DNA of 64,000 bases, from the NCBI GenBank assembly GCA_903875575.1, contig CAIQWJ010000027.1:1-64000 (forward strand), given 5' to 3'. Every line of letters begins with the position of its first letter. The stretch's first letter is position 1. Shown here in pieces: positions 50,456 through 58,821 of this stretch. Under the pieces are notes generated by a model. That model saw only the letters and a list, made by a program, of their open reading frames with translations, searched no databases and was not told where the DNA came from. Position numbers and translations under genes: made by a program. This DNA comes from an uncultured Acidobacteriia bacterium (lineage in GTDB: Bacteria; Acidobacteriota; Terriglobia; Bryobacterales; Bryobacteraceae).

Positions 50456-50668
50456 GAAACGCCGGAAGATGCGTACGATGAACTCGTTCGAAGCGCCAGC
50501 CGGTACGGGCAGGCCCCGGAGCGAATTGCCGCTGGTATCCTCGCAGACAGGCTCACCGATCCGGTAATACGTCTTTCCAGCTGCCTGTCGATGCCCTACG
50601 CGGACATCGCGAAACGTCACGACGAGTACGTCGGGGCGGACTTGCTTCCGCAGCCAGACGAGGATTGA
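50456..50668 (+). pseudogene. Antitoxin remnant, 5'-truncated
   Basis: Reads ETPEDAYDELVRSASRYGQA, PERIAAGILADRLTDPVIRL, SSCLSMPYADIAKRHDEYVG to a TGA at 50666-50668. It is a close paralogue of the antitoxin at 48510-48743 without its first six or so residues, and its toxin is missing. Confidence 0.7.
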
Positions 50669-50679
50669 AAGGGCTGTGA

Positions 50680-50795
50680 TCTGTCAGGGACAGGTCCAGA
50701 AGGCGGATCTCTTCCTCGCTCAGTTGCAGGAATCCGGTTGCGTCGTCAACCAGCCAGCCAGCCGTTTCCAAACGCCTTTTCTTGTCGCTGTTCAT
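50680..50795 (-). pseudogene. XRE antitoxin remnant, 3'-truncated
   Basis: From ATG 50795 the frame gives MNSDKKRRLETAGWLVDDAT, GFLQLSEEEIRLLDLSL, about 70% identical to the first 37 residues of the antitoxin at 47106-47438. After about 50684 homology stops, next to the end of the other antitoxin remnant. The helix-turn-helix is lost. Confidence 0.65.
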
Positions 50796-50805
50796 GATTA
50801 CTGCC

Positions 50806-51054
50806 TCAATAATGATACCGGCACGCGAGAATGCGAATCTTGTCGACCGTGACGTGGTAAACCAGGCGATCTTCCTGATTGATACGCCTCGACCAGCATC
50901 CGCTCAGTTCGCGTTTCAGCGGCTCAGGCTTACCGATGCCGGTAAACGGTTCACGAATGACTTAGCGAATGAGCTTGACGATCCGAAGTGCCTGGGCGCG
51001 ATCCTGCTCAATCCACCAGACAAGATCTTCGAATGCCCGGGGTTCAAATTCCAA
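50806..51054 (-). pseudogene. YoeB-family toxin with in-frame stop
   Basis: From TTG 51054 the minus strand reads LEFEPRAFEDLVWWIEQDRA, QALRIVKLIR, then TAA (50964-50962), then [40 protein letters not shown] and [14 protein letters not shown]. This is a full-length YoeB (GKPEPLK, WSRRI, HRLVY-like and CRYHY signatures) broken by one nonsense codon at position 31. The start overlaps the antitoxin stop. Confidence 0.75.
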
Positions 51055-51253
51055 GCTTCACAAGCGCGTCCCCGAACGGAATACTTTCCCTGCTGGCCAA
51101 TGCATCCAGCAGACGGCGCTTCATGTTCTCAGATTTCAGCAGACAATCGGTCTCCCGCTCGGAGGCCATTTCACGCGAAATCCCGATCGGAACGATGACG
51201 GCGGTTGGCTGGCCGCTCTCGTTGGAAACGATCTGGATCTCCGCATTCACCAT
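51044..51253 (-). CDS. RelB/YefM-like antitoxin, partner of the broken YoeB
   Basis: Protein of 69 aa (MVNAEIQIVSNESGQPTAVI, VPIGISREMASERETDCLLK) ending DALASRESIPFGDALVKLGI. The layout (short strand, ESGQPTAVIVP, helices, and a C-terminal toxin-binding part) is that of Phd/YefM/RelB antitoxins. It lies directly upstream of and overlaps the YoeB gene. The antitoxin frame is intact although the toxin is not. Confidence 0.65.
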   Translation of the reverse strand: MVNAEIQIVSNESGQPTAVIVPIGISREMASERETDCLLKSENMKRRLLDALASRESIPFGDALVKLGI

Positions 51254-51315
51254 GGTTTTATTGTAGACCAGTTCGGGAAGGCTGCATCCGTCCGCGAATT
51301 GGCTAACCTGAATTC

Positions 51316-51612
51316 GTGGCAGACTCCATCACCCTGAACCTGTCCGAAGAGGCCTGGCAGGATCTTCTTCGCGCCGCAAGTGCTCGCGGTGAGAGCCCCG
51401 AAGCCGCTGCGGAAGCGCTGCTCTCTGACAGGATTTCGGGCCCGCACCTCAGCCTTGCCGGTTGCATCCCGGACGAAGACGGAGATCTCGCGGAACGGCA
51501 CGCGCCCGCCACTTCCCAAATCCGCCAATGGCGCGGCATATGTGCCGCCGACTTTGCCAGCTTCGGCGACAAATCCGTGGATGAATACATCGAAGATCTT
51601 CGCGGCAGATAG
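51316..51612 (+). CDS. Orphan antitoxin-like protein
   Basis: Protein of 98 aa (MADSITLNLSEEAWQDLLRA, ASARGESPEAAAEALLSDRI) with the same layout as the antitoxin at 48510-48743, including LSLAGCIPDEDGDLAERH. No toxin follows; the next gene is on the other strand and convergent (six bases between stops). It starts from GTG 51316. Confidence 0.55.
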   Translation: MADSITLNLSEEAWQDLLRAASARGESPEAAAEALLSDRISGPHLSLAGCIPDEDGDLAERHAPATSQIRQWRGICAADFASFGDKSVDEYIEDLRGR

Positions 51613-51617
51613 TCCCG

Positions 51618-53924
51618 CTACTCCGAAATCTCGAGCACTTTCCGTACAGGCAGTTCCTTCACATGCTTCTCCATCCGGAACAGCAGCGCGCCGCCGTTCG
51701 CGCCCGGATCCACCTCGATCTCCCCCGCCGTCACCACCACGTAATCCTCCGGCAGCGACGACCGATCCACTGACACACGGTACCTGCCCGCCTTGAGATT
51801 GTAGAAGCCAAACTCCCCGTCGCCGTCGCACGTCGTGTATGACGAGCCGTCGCCGCCATCCACAGGCACCAGGTTGACGATGATGGCCTCCAGTCGGACA
51901 ATGCCCTTGTCGTCTTCCGCCAAACCCCGGACTGAACCCCTCACGAACGATCCCGTTTTCACCACGCGCAGATCCACCCGCTCCGTGGCCCTTGGCTTCA
52001 CGCGTGATGACGCCGGTGGCGGCGGCCCCGGTGAATAGTCCGCTTCCAGCTCCGCGATATTCAGCGTCACCGCATGCACTCCTTCCGGCACATTCTCGAA
52101 GCGATAGCGCCCGGTCGCGTCCGTGGTCGCGGTGCGTGTCTTATCCAGTTGCACTGATACCTCCGCCGCGCCGTGCGACCCCGTCGCATCGTCATAAACA
52201 AAACCCTCAATGGCTCCGTAGACCACCTGGTTATTCGCTTCCTCGGTCTCCGGAGGAGGTGTTCCCCAATGGGCCCTGTGGTTCAGGCGAACGTAGAAAC
52301 TCCACTGATTGAAATCGTTCAGTACCTGCGTCACGTCGGAACCCTGCGATTGCAGCGCGAGGATACTGGCTGGATTCAGCGTGGAGAGCAGCGTGGTCCG
52401 GAAGGCCTCCGCCCGCAGCGTCCAGCCATGCGCGAGCAAACGGTTCAGTGGAATCTCGGCACCGATCACCGAAGTCTTCACGCTGTTGGTGGCGAACAGA
52501 GTCTTGTTCACCAGATCATTCCCGACTTCGAACTGGCCATAAAGGGATACGCTTCCCAGCCGCACACGTCCGGAGCCTTTCACGAACATGGAATTCTGGA
52601 GCAGGCCGCCTCCCGTTTGCTGTTGCATTCGCACTGCGCCGCCTACCCCGAAGATCCAGAAGTTCATGTCGTCCTGCAATTCGGCGCTCTTCTGTTTCTG
52701 CGCGTAGCTCATACCTGCCAGATTGAGATCGCGCGCCGTCAGACTCAGGCTGTGGCGGGCCAGTGACTTCGTCAGTGAAACCTGATACTGGCTGTTGCGC
52801 TGCGATTGGTTTTGCGTAGGATCTGAGGCCAGTTCGCCGGTGAGGCCGATCTTCGAATACTGGCCGGAAAACACTACCTTCCCTGGCAGTGTTGCATTGA
52901 CTCCGGCGCTGGCGCTATCGGTCACAAAGTTCACGATCGCGGGGTTCTTTTCCAGATTATTCTGCGAACGCGCCGCCGAAGCGAAGACTTCCACGGAACC
53001 GAGGAGCTTGTATCTCATGTCCGCAAAGGCACCCTGCCTGTCTCCGAAATAGTTGCCGGCGACTGGCAGAGCGGAACGGCTCAGGCTCCCATAATTTGCG
53101 GTCACCGTAAGTCTCTTCGTTTTCCATTTTGCTCCTGTCAGCCAGGAAAAGGGCAGGGAATGGTCGAAGGCCATCCCAACGGGTGACTCCGTGCGGGTGA
53201 GACCAGTGTCGGCGTAAAAAGTGAGCCCGCGTCCCACGAACCACAGCGACTGCAACGCGAGCGAGTCCGCACGCAGAAACGCGGAGCCTGCGGGGAACAC
53301 CGCGGGGTTGGCTGCCAGTTGCTCCTGCGAACTGGAAAGCCCCAGATAGCGCACGCCGAGCATGACTCTGCTGCCCAGATGCTGCGTCACGGAAGCGCCG
53401 GTGGCGAACTGTTGCGCCCGCAGACGGAACGTCATGCGCGGGCCTTCCTGCAGCGTTTCTTCGCCGGCGAACAGAGTGAACTGCCGCGGGCCGTCGGTCA
53501 TTTCGACCTTCACGCCGCGCGCTCCGAGTTCCGGATACGAATAGTTGGTGAAAGGGAGCGGCACCAGACCTGTGTGAAAACCGAAATCGCCGCCGGTAAT
53601 CGTCCATCGGCGGCCCATCCATTTCAGGCCGTGCAGAGTTGCGGAATTCTGGCCTATGCGTCCGCGCGTGGAATCGGCGTAGCCTTCGATGTTTCCGGTA
53701 AGGAGGCCGAGACGGGGCACGAACTCACGGAATGAAAGGTTCATGCCGGAGAGTGCGCTCAACGGCTGCGAGATGCCACCAAGATAGTAGCCCTGAAGGG
53801 CGATGTCGGCGGTACCGCCGGATAGCAGGGGCGCGGGCGTCGCCAGCTGTGCCGGGTCCTGCGCAAACAGTCCGGGCGTGAAAGCCAGCAGCAGTAATTG
53901 CGGCAGCAATGCCCGGCAAGTCAT
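51618..53924 (-). CDS. Outer-membrane barrel with carboxypeptidase-regulatory-like domains (usher-like)
   Basis: Protein of 768 aa with a signal peptide (MTCRALLPQLLLLAFTPGLF-AQ). Residues about 35-510 alternate as in a large beta-barrel. Residues about 540-620 (GAIEGFVYDDATGSHGAAEV, TDATGRYRFENVPEGVHAV) and 640-720 (GDGEFGFYNLKAGRYRVSVD) are carboxypeptidase-regulatory/SdrD-like domains. It directly follows the chaperone-like gene (four bases between). From position I infer that it exports or assembles the small proteins upstream; I see no decisive usher motif. Confidence 0.55.
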   Translation of the reverse strand: MTCRALLPQLLLLAFTPGLFAQDPAQLATPAPLLSGGTADIALQGYYLGGISQPLSALSGMNLSFREFVPRLGLLTGNIEGYADSTRGRIGQNSATLHGLKWMGRRWTITGGDFGFHTGLVPLPFTNYSYPELGARGVKVEMTDGPRQFTLFAGEETLQEGPRMTFRLRAQQFATGASVTQHLGSRVMLGVRYLGLSSSQEQLAANPAVFPAGSAFLRADSLALQSLWFVGRGLTFYADTGLTRTESPVGMAFDHSLPFSWLTGAKWKTKRLTVTANYGSLSRSALPVAGNYFGDRQGAFADMRYKLLGSVEVFASAARSQNNLEKNPAIVNFVTDSASAGVNATLPGKVVFSGQYSKIGLTGELASDPTQNQSQRNSQYQVSLTKSLARHSLSLTARDLNLAGMSYAQKQKSAELQDDMNFWIFGVGGAVRMQQQTGGGLLQNSMFVKGSGRVRLGSVSLYGQFEVGNDLVNKTLFATNSVKTSVIGAEIPLNRLLAHGWTLRAEAFRTTLLSTLNPASILALQSQGSDVTQVLNDFNQWSFYVRLNHRAHWGTPPPETEEANNQVVYGAIEGFVYDDATGSHGAAEVSVQLDKTRTATTDATGRYRFENVPEGVHAVTLNIAELEADYSPGPPPPASSRVKPRATERVDLRVVKTGSFVRGSVRGLAEDDKGIVRLEAIIVNLVPVDGGDGSSYTTCDGDGEFGFYNLKAGRYRVSVDRSSLPEDYVVVTAGEIEVDPGANGGALLFRMEKHVKELPVRKVLEISE

Positions 53925-53928
53925 ACCG

Positions 53929-54774
53929 CTATTGGGGATTCATCGGCAAGCGGAATCGGAAAACCGCTTCCTGAATCTCGCCATTCCCCAGGTTAACCCG
54001 GGTGCGCATGGTGTAGTTCCCGTCGGTGAGTTTCTTGCCCAGCACCAGGGGCAGGCGCTGTGTCCGGCTCGGCAGGATGACGACTGTTGGGAATTCGGAA
54101 GACTGCACCACCTCGCCGGTATCGTTGGCGACTTCGATCTTGCCCGCGCCGCGCAGATTGGTGAGCCCGGCATTTTCCACGCTGATGACGGCTCGGTAGC
54201 CGGAGGTATCGGGTGCGTTCAGTTTTTCAATGGCGATCTTCTTCACTTCGCCTGTTGGCGCGGGATTGCCGACTGTGATGTAGAACGTACTGGCCAGACG
54301 CAACAGGGAAACGATGCCCATCATGGAATCCTGCTTCTTCGGGTCAGCCAGCGACGTAAAGCCCAGCGCGCAGTGATAAGTCCGCGTCGGCGAATTGGGC
54401 GGTACCCGGAACGTATACCGGACGATGGTCTGGCCTCTGCCGGGAACCTCTCCCTCCATGGGATTGACGGTCACCCAGTCTTTGCAGGAGAATTCCTTTT
54501 CGCCCGGAATTTCTTTCTCAAACTGCGGCACAGCTTCCTTATCGATGGAAAGATCCAGGATCTCGACGCGGTAGCGGCCGGTGTCCTGATCCTCGTTCGC
54601 GAGTGAGAGCGAACCGTTGCGCTGCGCCCCCGCCGAGAGATTCAACTCGGTTCGCATAGGAGATAAGGCAAGCCCGAACTGCGCGTGAACGGTCTGCGGG
54701 AAAGCGGTGAGACCCAGCGCCAGCCCTGCCAGCGTTAGTTTGCGGTAATGGTGTAAGAAACGGAGAGTGAGCAT
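53929..54774 (-). CDS. Periplasmic pilus-chaperone-like protein
   Basis: Protein of 281 aa with a signal peptide (LTLAGLALGLTAFPQTVHA). The mature start FGLALSPMRTELNLSAGAQR NGSLSLANEDQD-like pattern and RYTFRVPPNSPTRTYHCAL resemble the first Ig domain of PapD-type chaperones; a second Ig-like domain (VSVENAGLTNLRGAGKIEVA-type) follows. It overlaps the end of the fourth small gene by 40 bases and precedes the barrel gene. A role in guiding the four secreted beta-proteins is inferred. Confidence 0.6.
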   Translation of the reverse strand: MLTLRFLHHYRKLTLAGLALGLTAFPQTVHAQFGLALSPMRTELNLSAGAQRNGSLSLANEDQDTGRYRVEILDLSIDKEAVPQFEKEIPGEKEFSCKDWVTVNPMEGEVPGRGQTIVRYTFRVPPNSPTRTYHCALGFTSLADPKKQDSMMGIVSLLRLASTFYITVGNPAPTGEVKKIAIEKLNAPDTSGYRAVISVENAGLTNLRGAGKIEVANDTGEVVQSSEFPTVVILPSRTQRLPLVLGKKLTDGNYTMRTRVNLGNGEIQEAVFRFRLPMNPQ

Positions 54775-55259
54775 GATGACGATGCGATATATTTCCAGCT
54801 GTCCTGAAGCGTGAAATTCAGAGTGACCGAATAGTTCGTTGTACCGATGCCTTCAGAGCCACCGGCAATTTTTGTGGATGTTGTGGAGAGCCCCGTGGCC
54901 GTGCTGCAGGCGCCACCGAAGCCTCCTGTAACCGAGCCGCACGTGACGGTGACTGCGCTCGCGGGCACGGTAGAACAGGCACCGAAAGCGGCGGGTGAAC
55001 TGACATTGAGCGTCCAGTTTCCCAGGAATAAGCCCGTGGTCGTCCACGTGACTACCGCGCTTGCCGAACCATTCACAACCGGCGTACCGGAAGGATCGGA
55101 AGCGAGAAATGTGATGGCAGCCGGCGCTACGGATGCTGTCGATATTGCCGTTGCTTTCGGCTTCGGTTTTGCGACGATTGCGGCGGACTGCGCCGGTGCC
55201 GGAACTCCCGACACCGACGCCATCCCGAGCAACAGTCCTGGCAGCAATAATGACAGCAT
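54735..55259 (-). CDS. Secreted beta-sandwich protein, putative fibre subunit 4
   Basis: Protein of 174 aa with a signal peptide (MLSLLLPGLLLGMASVSGVP). It contains four cysteines (ACSTVPASAVTVTCG; ACSTATG; SSCSLS) and ends CSLSVSYTITAN, an alternating strand typical of donor-strand subunits. It has a P/K/A-rich N-terminal spacer (IVAKPKPKATAI). It overlaps the chaperone gene, and it is the last of four related small genes. Confidence 0.6.
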   Translation of the reverse strand: MLSLLLPGLLLGMASVSGVPAPAQSAAIVAKPKPKATAISTASVAPAAITFLASDPSGTPVVNGSASAVVTWTTTGLFLGNWTLNVSSPAAFGACSTVPASAVTVTCGSVTGGFGGACSTATGLSTTSTKIAGGSEGIGTTNYSVTLNFTLQDSWKYIASSSCSLSVSYTITAN

Positions 55260-55277
55260 CTGTCTCGTCCGTATTCC

Positions 55278-55838
55278 TTATGTGGCGCTGATGGTAAACG
55301 TCGCGGTCGCCGTGTACGTACCGGTCTTATAGATCGGATCGTTGGGCAGCGACCAAACCACGGTACCGCTGTCCGAGGCAGCGGCACCGGCCGCGCTGTG
55401 GGCATCCGTACCGAAGGTCGCTACGTTGGTTGCGGCAGCCGCACTGGCGGTGATCGGCCCCGTGCAGGCTGTGCCCGAGGTTGCCGTGCAGCTATAAGTC
55501 ATCGCGTCACCGGTGGGCGGCGTGGTCACTGAGGGGCCGCCCGCGCCGAAGTCGGCCGTGATCTTTACCGTGATCGCGCCTGTTCCGCCAACCTTCGTGG
55601 TGCGGATTTTGTACGCGAAATTTGTCGTGCCCGTGAACGGTGCGCCGAAGATGGTGGGTCCGCTGGCTTCCGTCAGACTGGTGGTGGCCGTATTCACCTG
55701 GATGGCCGATTCGGGCGCGACTGCCACGGAAACCGTGGTGGTTCCGGTTGCCGCGAACTGGGCGAAGGCCTGGGCCGCGCCACCGCCAAGCAGCAGGGCA
55801 GTTGAGAGTATTGAGCTTCTGAATAATTGATTTTTCAT
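55278..55838 (-). CDS. Secreted beta-sandwich protein, putative fibre subunit 3
   Basis: Protein of 186 aa with a signal peptide (MKNQLFRSSILSTALLLGGG, cut after FA-Q). It has FAYKIRTTKVGGTGAITVKI, a CTATSGTACTG cysteine pair and the ending TGTYTATATFTISAT. The ending resembles spore-coat-U-type domains. The start ATG 55838 is decided by GGAGG five bases upstream; a GTG at 55850 lies before that site. It is 18 bases upstream of subunit 4. Confidence 0.62.
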   Translation of the reverse strand: MKNQLFRSSILSTALLLGGGAAQAFAQFAATGTTTVSVAVAPESAIQVNTATTSLTEASGPTIFGAPFTGTTNFAYKIRTTKVGGTGAITVKITADFGAGGPSVTTPPTGDAMTYSCTATSGTACTGPITASAAAATNVATFGTDAHSAAGAAASDSGTVVWSLPNDPIYKTGTYTATATFTISAT

Positions 55839-55874
55839 GTGTTCCTCCACTTTTAATTTGTAGTCTTCACTTCA

Positions 55875-56423
55875 TTACGTTGCACTGATCGTGAATTGAA
55901 CGTTCGCTGTAAACGTGCCCGTTTTGACCACGGGTCTGTCTGCCAGGCTGAACGTCACAACCACGCTATTGGGATCGGTCGCGCTGCACGGCGCTCCTCC
56001 GCCCGTACAGGCGGAAGCAGGCAGCGTAACCACGGATGTCGCCGACGATGTACTGGCTGTCGAGGTACCGCAGGCTGAGCCGAGCCCAGCCGCCCCGCAG
56101 ACATACGTGAGGTCGCCTCCGGCGACGGAGGGCCCCCCGGTTTGAAAATCCTGAGTGACCTTCAGGGTCAGATTGCCCCCGCCTGAAGCCGAGGTGCGCG
56201 CCCGGTATTGTACGGACACGGCACCCGAAAAGGTGTTAAATACCTTTCCGGTATTGGTCAGGCTGGCGGCACCGGGCACGGAAAGCGCGCCCAGTGCAAC
56301 GATATTGGCGTTCAGACTGTTCGAAATCGTGAGGGTGTCGGCCTGTATGCGAGACGGCAGGTTCAGGTAACCGAACACCAGAAGGACTGTCGCCGCGACC
56401 GATTTGTGTGGATTTCTCGCCAT
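55875..56423 (-). CDS. Secreted beta-sandwich protein, putative fibre subunit 2
   Basis: Protein of 182 aa with a signal peptide (MARNPHKSVAATVLLVFGYL). The ending VVKTGTFTANVQFTISAT is nearly the same as in subunit 3. Cysteines occur as CGAAGLGSACG and CTGGGAPC. An AAGGA ribosome-binding site and a -10-like TATACT (56461-56456) lie upstream, so a promoter for subunits 2-4 and the assembly genes may be here. Confidence 0.62.
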   Translation of the reverse strand: MARNPHKSVAATVLLVFGYLNLPSRIQADTLTISNSLNANIVALGALSVPGAASLTNTGKVFNTFSGAVSVQYRARTSASGGGNLTLKVTQDFQTGGPSVAGGDLTYVCGAAGLGSACGTSTASTSSATSVVTLPASACTGGGAPCSATDPNSVVVTFSLADRPVVKTGTFTANVQFTISAT

Positions 56424-56543
56424 ATCTCACGATCCTTATGCAGGATTCGAAGACGAGTATAGCGGAGGGACTGTGCGAAAAAACACTATACAAGGTTAGT
56501 GTTAACTAGTTCTTTTTGGTACGGTGCGGGATGGAAATGGACA

Positions 56544-57071
56544 CTACTGAACCAGTAAACTGAGGTCGATCTCGCTGGTGTAGTTGCCGGTTTGCCAGTA
56601 GGGATCGGTTGCCAAAGCGAACGTAACACTGCACTTCGCGATTCCCGACTGGTTCCAGTTGCCGATCAGCGGCTGTGGTTGGCCTGTGCTGAAGTCCCCG
56701 CTGGTACAGACAGCTGTGGCCGCTCCGCCGGTGGCGTTGGCCATGGATCCTGACCAGCGGATGGCGCTGAGCGCCCCTGTTGGGGTGGAGCCATCAGGAG
56801 CCTGAATTTTGACTGCCTGCGCGTTCACCTGAATCTGCTGGTTGGGCAGAGAACGTACCCAGGCGGTGAAGGTAATCGGTTGACTATAAACAACTTGTCC
56901 CGGATTCGCGACGGGGAACGTGACGGTGGCTACGGGGGTATCCAGATGGGCTTCGGGAACGACGCGGATGACCAGGCCGGTCCCGCCGGAACCCTGGGCG
57001 AACACGGACACCGCGAGGAGCCCCGTTACCAACGCCACACATCCCACTATGCGAAGCCGAACGCCCGACAC
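56544..57071 (-). CDS. Secreted beta-sandwich protein, putative fibre subunit 1
   Basis: Protein of 175 aa from GTG 57071, with GGGAGAG six bases upstream and a signal peptide (VGCVALVTGLLAVSVFA). It is the most divergent of the four: two cysteines (AVCTSGDF; AKCSVTFA) and the ending DPYWQTGNYTSEIDLSLLVQ. A 120-base gap separates it from subunit 2. It could be a tip or anchor protein. Confidence 0.58.
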   Translation of the reverse strand: MSGVRLRIVGCVALVTGLLAVSVFAQGSGGTGLVIRVVPEAHLDTPVATVTFPVANPGQVVYSQPITFTAWVRSLPNQQIQVNAQAVKIQAPDGSTPTGALSAIRWSGSMANATGGAATAVCTSGDFSTGQPQPLIGNWNQSGIAKCSVTFALATDPYWQTGNYTSEIDLSLLVQ

Positions 57072-57230
57072 GATTGCTCTCCCTCGTACTCATCGGCCAA
57101 AACTGCCGTGAACTGAGTTGAGTATCGAAGATATGTCCTTGGATAGTAATCCCTTCGGTAACAGTACCCGAAAATGCGGGACTGTTAACCCTGCGGGCCA
57201 GTCCACGTATTACCGGGCAGAGGAATAACG

Positions 57231-58199
57231 ATGACTTTCGATTGGAAGAAAACACTGGTAACGGGCCTTTTGCCCATCATGTTCGGCGTCTGGCCGTCCG
57301 GCTTGGCACTGGCCCAGAAGAGTCTGAAGGGAAACCTACGGGAGTCGGTGGGGCTCTCCACACAGGAAAAGGAGACGATGCAGAGGGCGCAAGCGGGCCC
57401 TTCTCAGTTCTCGGTTGTTCCGGAACCAGACGCGCAGCGCACCCGAACCGAGTTTGAAAAACTTCTCAACAAGTATCCCCCCAATGTCCGCGGGGTCTTC
57501 AAACAGGATCCAACTCTCCTGAGCTCGGACGCGTACCTGAAGCCCTACCCGGTGCTCTGGAACTTCCTCAGTATCCATCCTGAGATCGCGCTCAATCCCG
57601 AATACTACCTGGGCGGGTTGGGCGACAACCGCCGGGAAGAACCGCAGGACCGCTCCTCCCGGATGGTCGGCATGTGGGACAACTTCCTGCGGGATGTTGT
57701 CGCCTTTGCGGGCTTCGGCATGGCGATCGGGTTGCTCACGTGGCTCATCCGCACCTTTCTCGATTACCGTCGTTGGAACCGCCTGTCGAAAGTGCAGTCT
57801 GAAGTTCACACCAAGCTGCTGGACCGGTTCAGTTCCAACGAGGAACTCATGGCCTACATCGCAACTCCGGCCGGCTCGAAGTTTCTCCAGTCCGCCCCTA
57901 TCTCGCTCGATACCGGCACGCGAACCATGAACGCGCCGCTCAGCCGAATCCTGTGGTCACTCCAGGCGGGCCTCGTGCTGGTGGCCGCTGGTTGCGGCTT
58001 CATGCTCGCCAGCGGACGCATGAGCGACGACTCCTACCTGCCGCTTGAAATCATGGGCATTCTCGCGGTGGCCCTCGGCGTAGGTTTCGCCATCTCGGCC
58101 GCCGTATCTTTCTTCCTGTCCCACAAAATGGGACTCATTGAGCCGACGCCGCGCAGGAAGGCTACGGCCGAGACGGATGCTCCGACAGAGAGCCGCTAA
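57231..58199 (+). CDS. Membrane protein of unknown function
   Basis: Protein of 322 aa with a signal peptide-like start (TGLLPIMFGVWPSGLALAQ), a periplasmic part with YPPNVRGVFKQDPTLLSSDA and FLSIHPEIALNPEYY, then three hydrophobic helices (VVAFAGFGMAIGLLTWLI; GLVLVAAGCGFMLA; ILAVALGVGFAISAAVSFFL). It is preceded by AGAGGAATAACG. It is divergent from the subunit cluster and 19 bases upstream of the sigma factor gene. I recognise no family. Confidence 0.7.
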   Translation: MTFDWKKTLVTGLLPIMFGVWPSGLALAQKSLKGNLRESVGLSTQEKETMQRAQAGPSQFSVVPEPDAQRTRTEFEKLLNKYPPNVRGVFKQDPTLLSSDAYLKPYPVLWNFLSIHPEIALNPEYYLGGLGDNRREEPQDRSSRMVGMWDNFLRDVVAFAGFGMAIGLLTWLIRTFLDYRRWNRLSKVQSEVHTKLLDRFSSNEELMAYIATPAGSKFLQSAPISLDTGTRTMNAPLSRILWSLQAGLVLVAAGCGFMLASGRMSDDSYLPLEIMGILAVALGVGFAISAAVSFFLSHKMGLIEPTPRRKATAETDAPTESR

Positions 58200-58218
58200 A
58201 TGGAGGTAAAATACTATC

Positions 58219-58821
58219 GTGTTCCGTGAATTGACCTATAGCGATGTCAGCCGCGCCAAAGCGATTGCCGACGCCGAGGCCACGTTCGTGATGGACGAGG
58301 AGGCCTTCCGCGGCTTCTACGACAGGAACGCCCGCGGCGTCTGGGCTTATCTCTCACGCGTTACCGGCGACCGGCAACTGGCGGACGATCTGCTCCAGGA
58401 AACTTTTTACCGCTTCCTGCGCGCCGCCTCGAACGGGCCAGCAGATCAGGACCGCTTCGATAGCGACGCGCACCGGCGCAACTCCCTGTACCGGATCGCC
58501 ACCAACCTGGCGAAGGATGCCCGCCGCCGTAGCTTTACAAGGCCCGCCGCCGTCGTGACCGGCGACGACGTAGAACATCTCTCAGACAGTGGTCGCGGCG
58601 ATCACGGAGACGACTCCGACCGCCGTACCGACGTCAATCGCGCCATGGCGCAATTGCGCCCACGGGACCGCGCCATGTTGTGGCTCGCGTATGCCGAGGG
58701 TGCTTCTCACGAAGAGATTGCCACGGTGATCGGCGTGCAGTCTTCCAGTATGAAGTTGCTCTTGTTTCGGGCCAGGCAGAAGATGGCGAAGATTCTCGGT
58801 GGAGCGGAGGCGGGCAAATGA
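58219..58821 (+). CDS. ECF-type RNA polymerase sigma factor
   Basis: Protein of 200 aa from GTG 58219. Region 2 is FRGFYDRNARGVWAYLSRVT ... ADDLLQETFYRFLRAA, and region 4 is MAQLRPRDRAMLWLAYAEGA, SHEEIATVIGVQSSSMKLLL, the helix-turn-helix binding -35 sites. Its stop overlaps the zinc-finger anti-sigma gene (ATGA). Targets are unknown; the adjoining chaperone-usher-like cluster and the membrane protein gene are candidates. Confidence 0.9.
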   Translation: MFRELTYSDVSRAKAIADAEATFVMDEEAFRGFYDRNARGVWAYLSRVTGDRQLADDLLQETFYRFLRAASNGPADQDRFDSDAHRRNSLYRIATNLAKDARRRSFTRPAAVVTGDDVEHLSDSGRGDHGDDSDRRTDVNRAMAQLRPRDRAMLWLAYAEGASHEEIATVIGVQSSSMKLLLFRARQKMAKILGGAEAGK

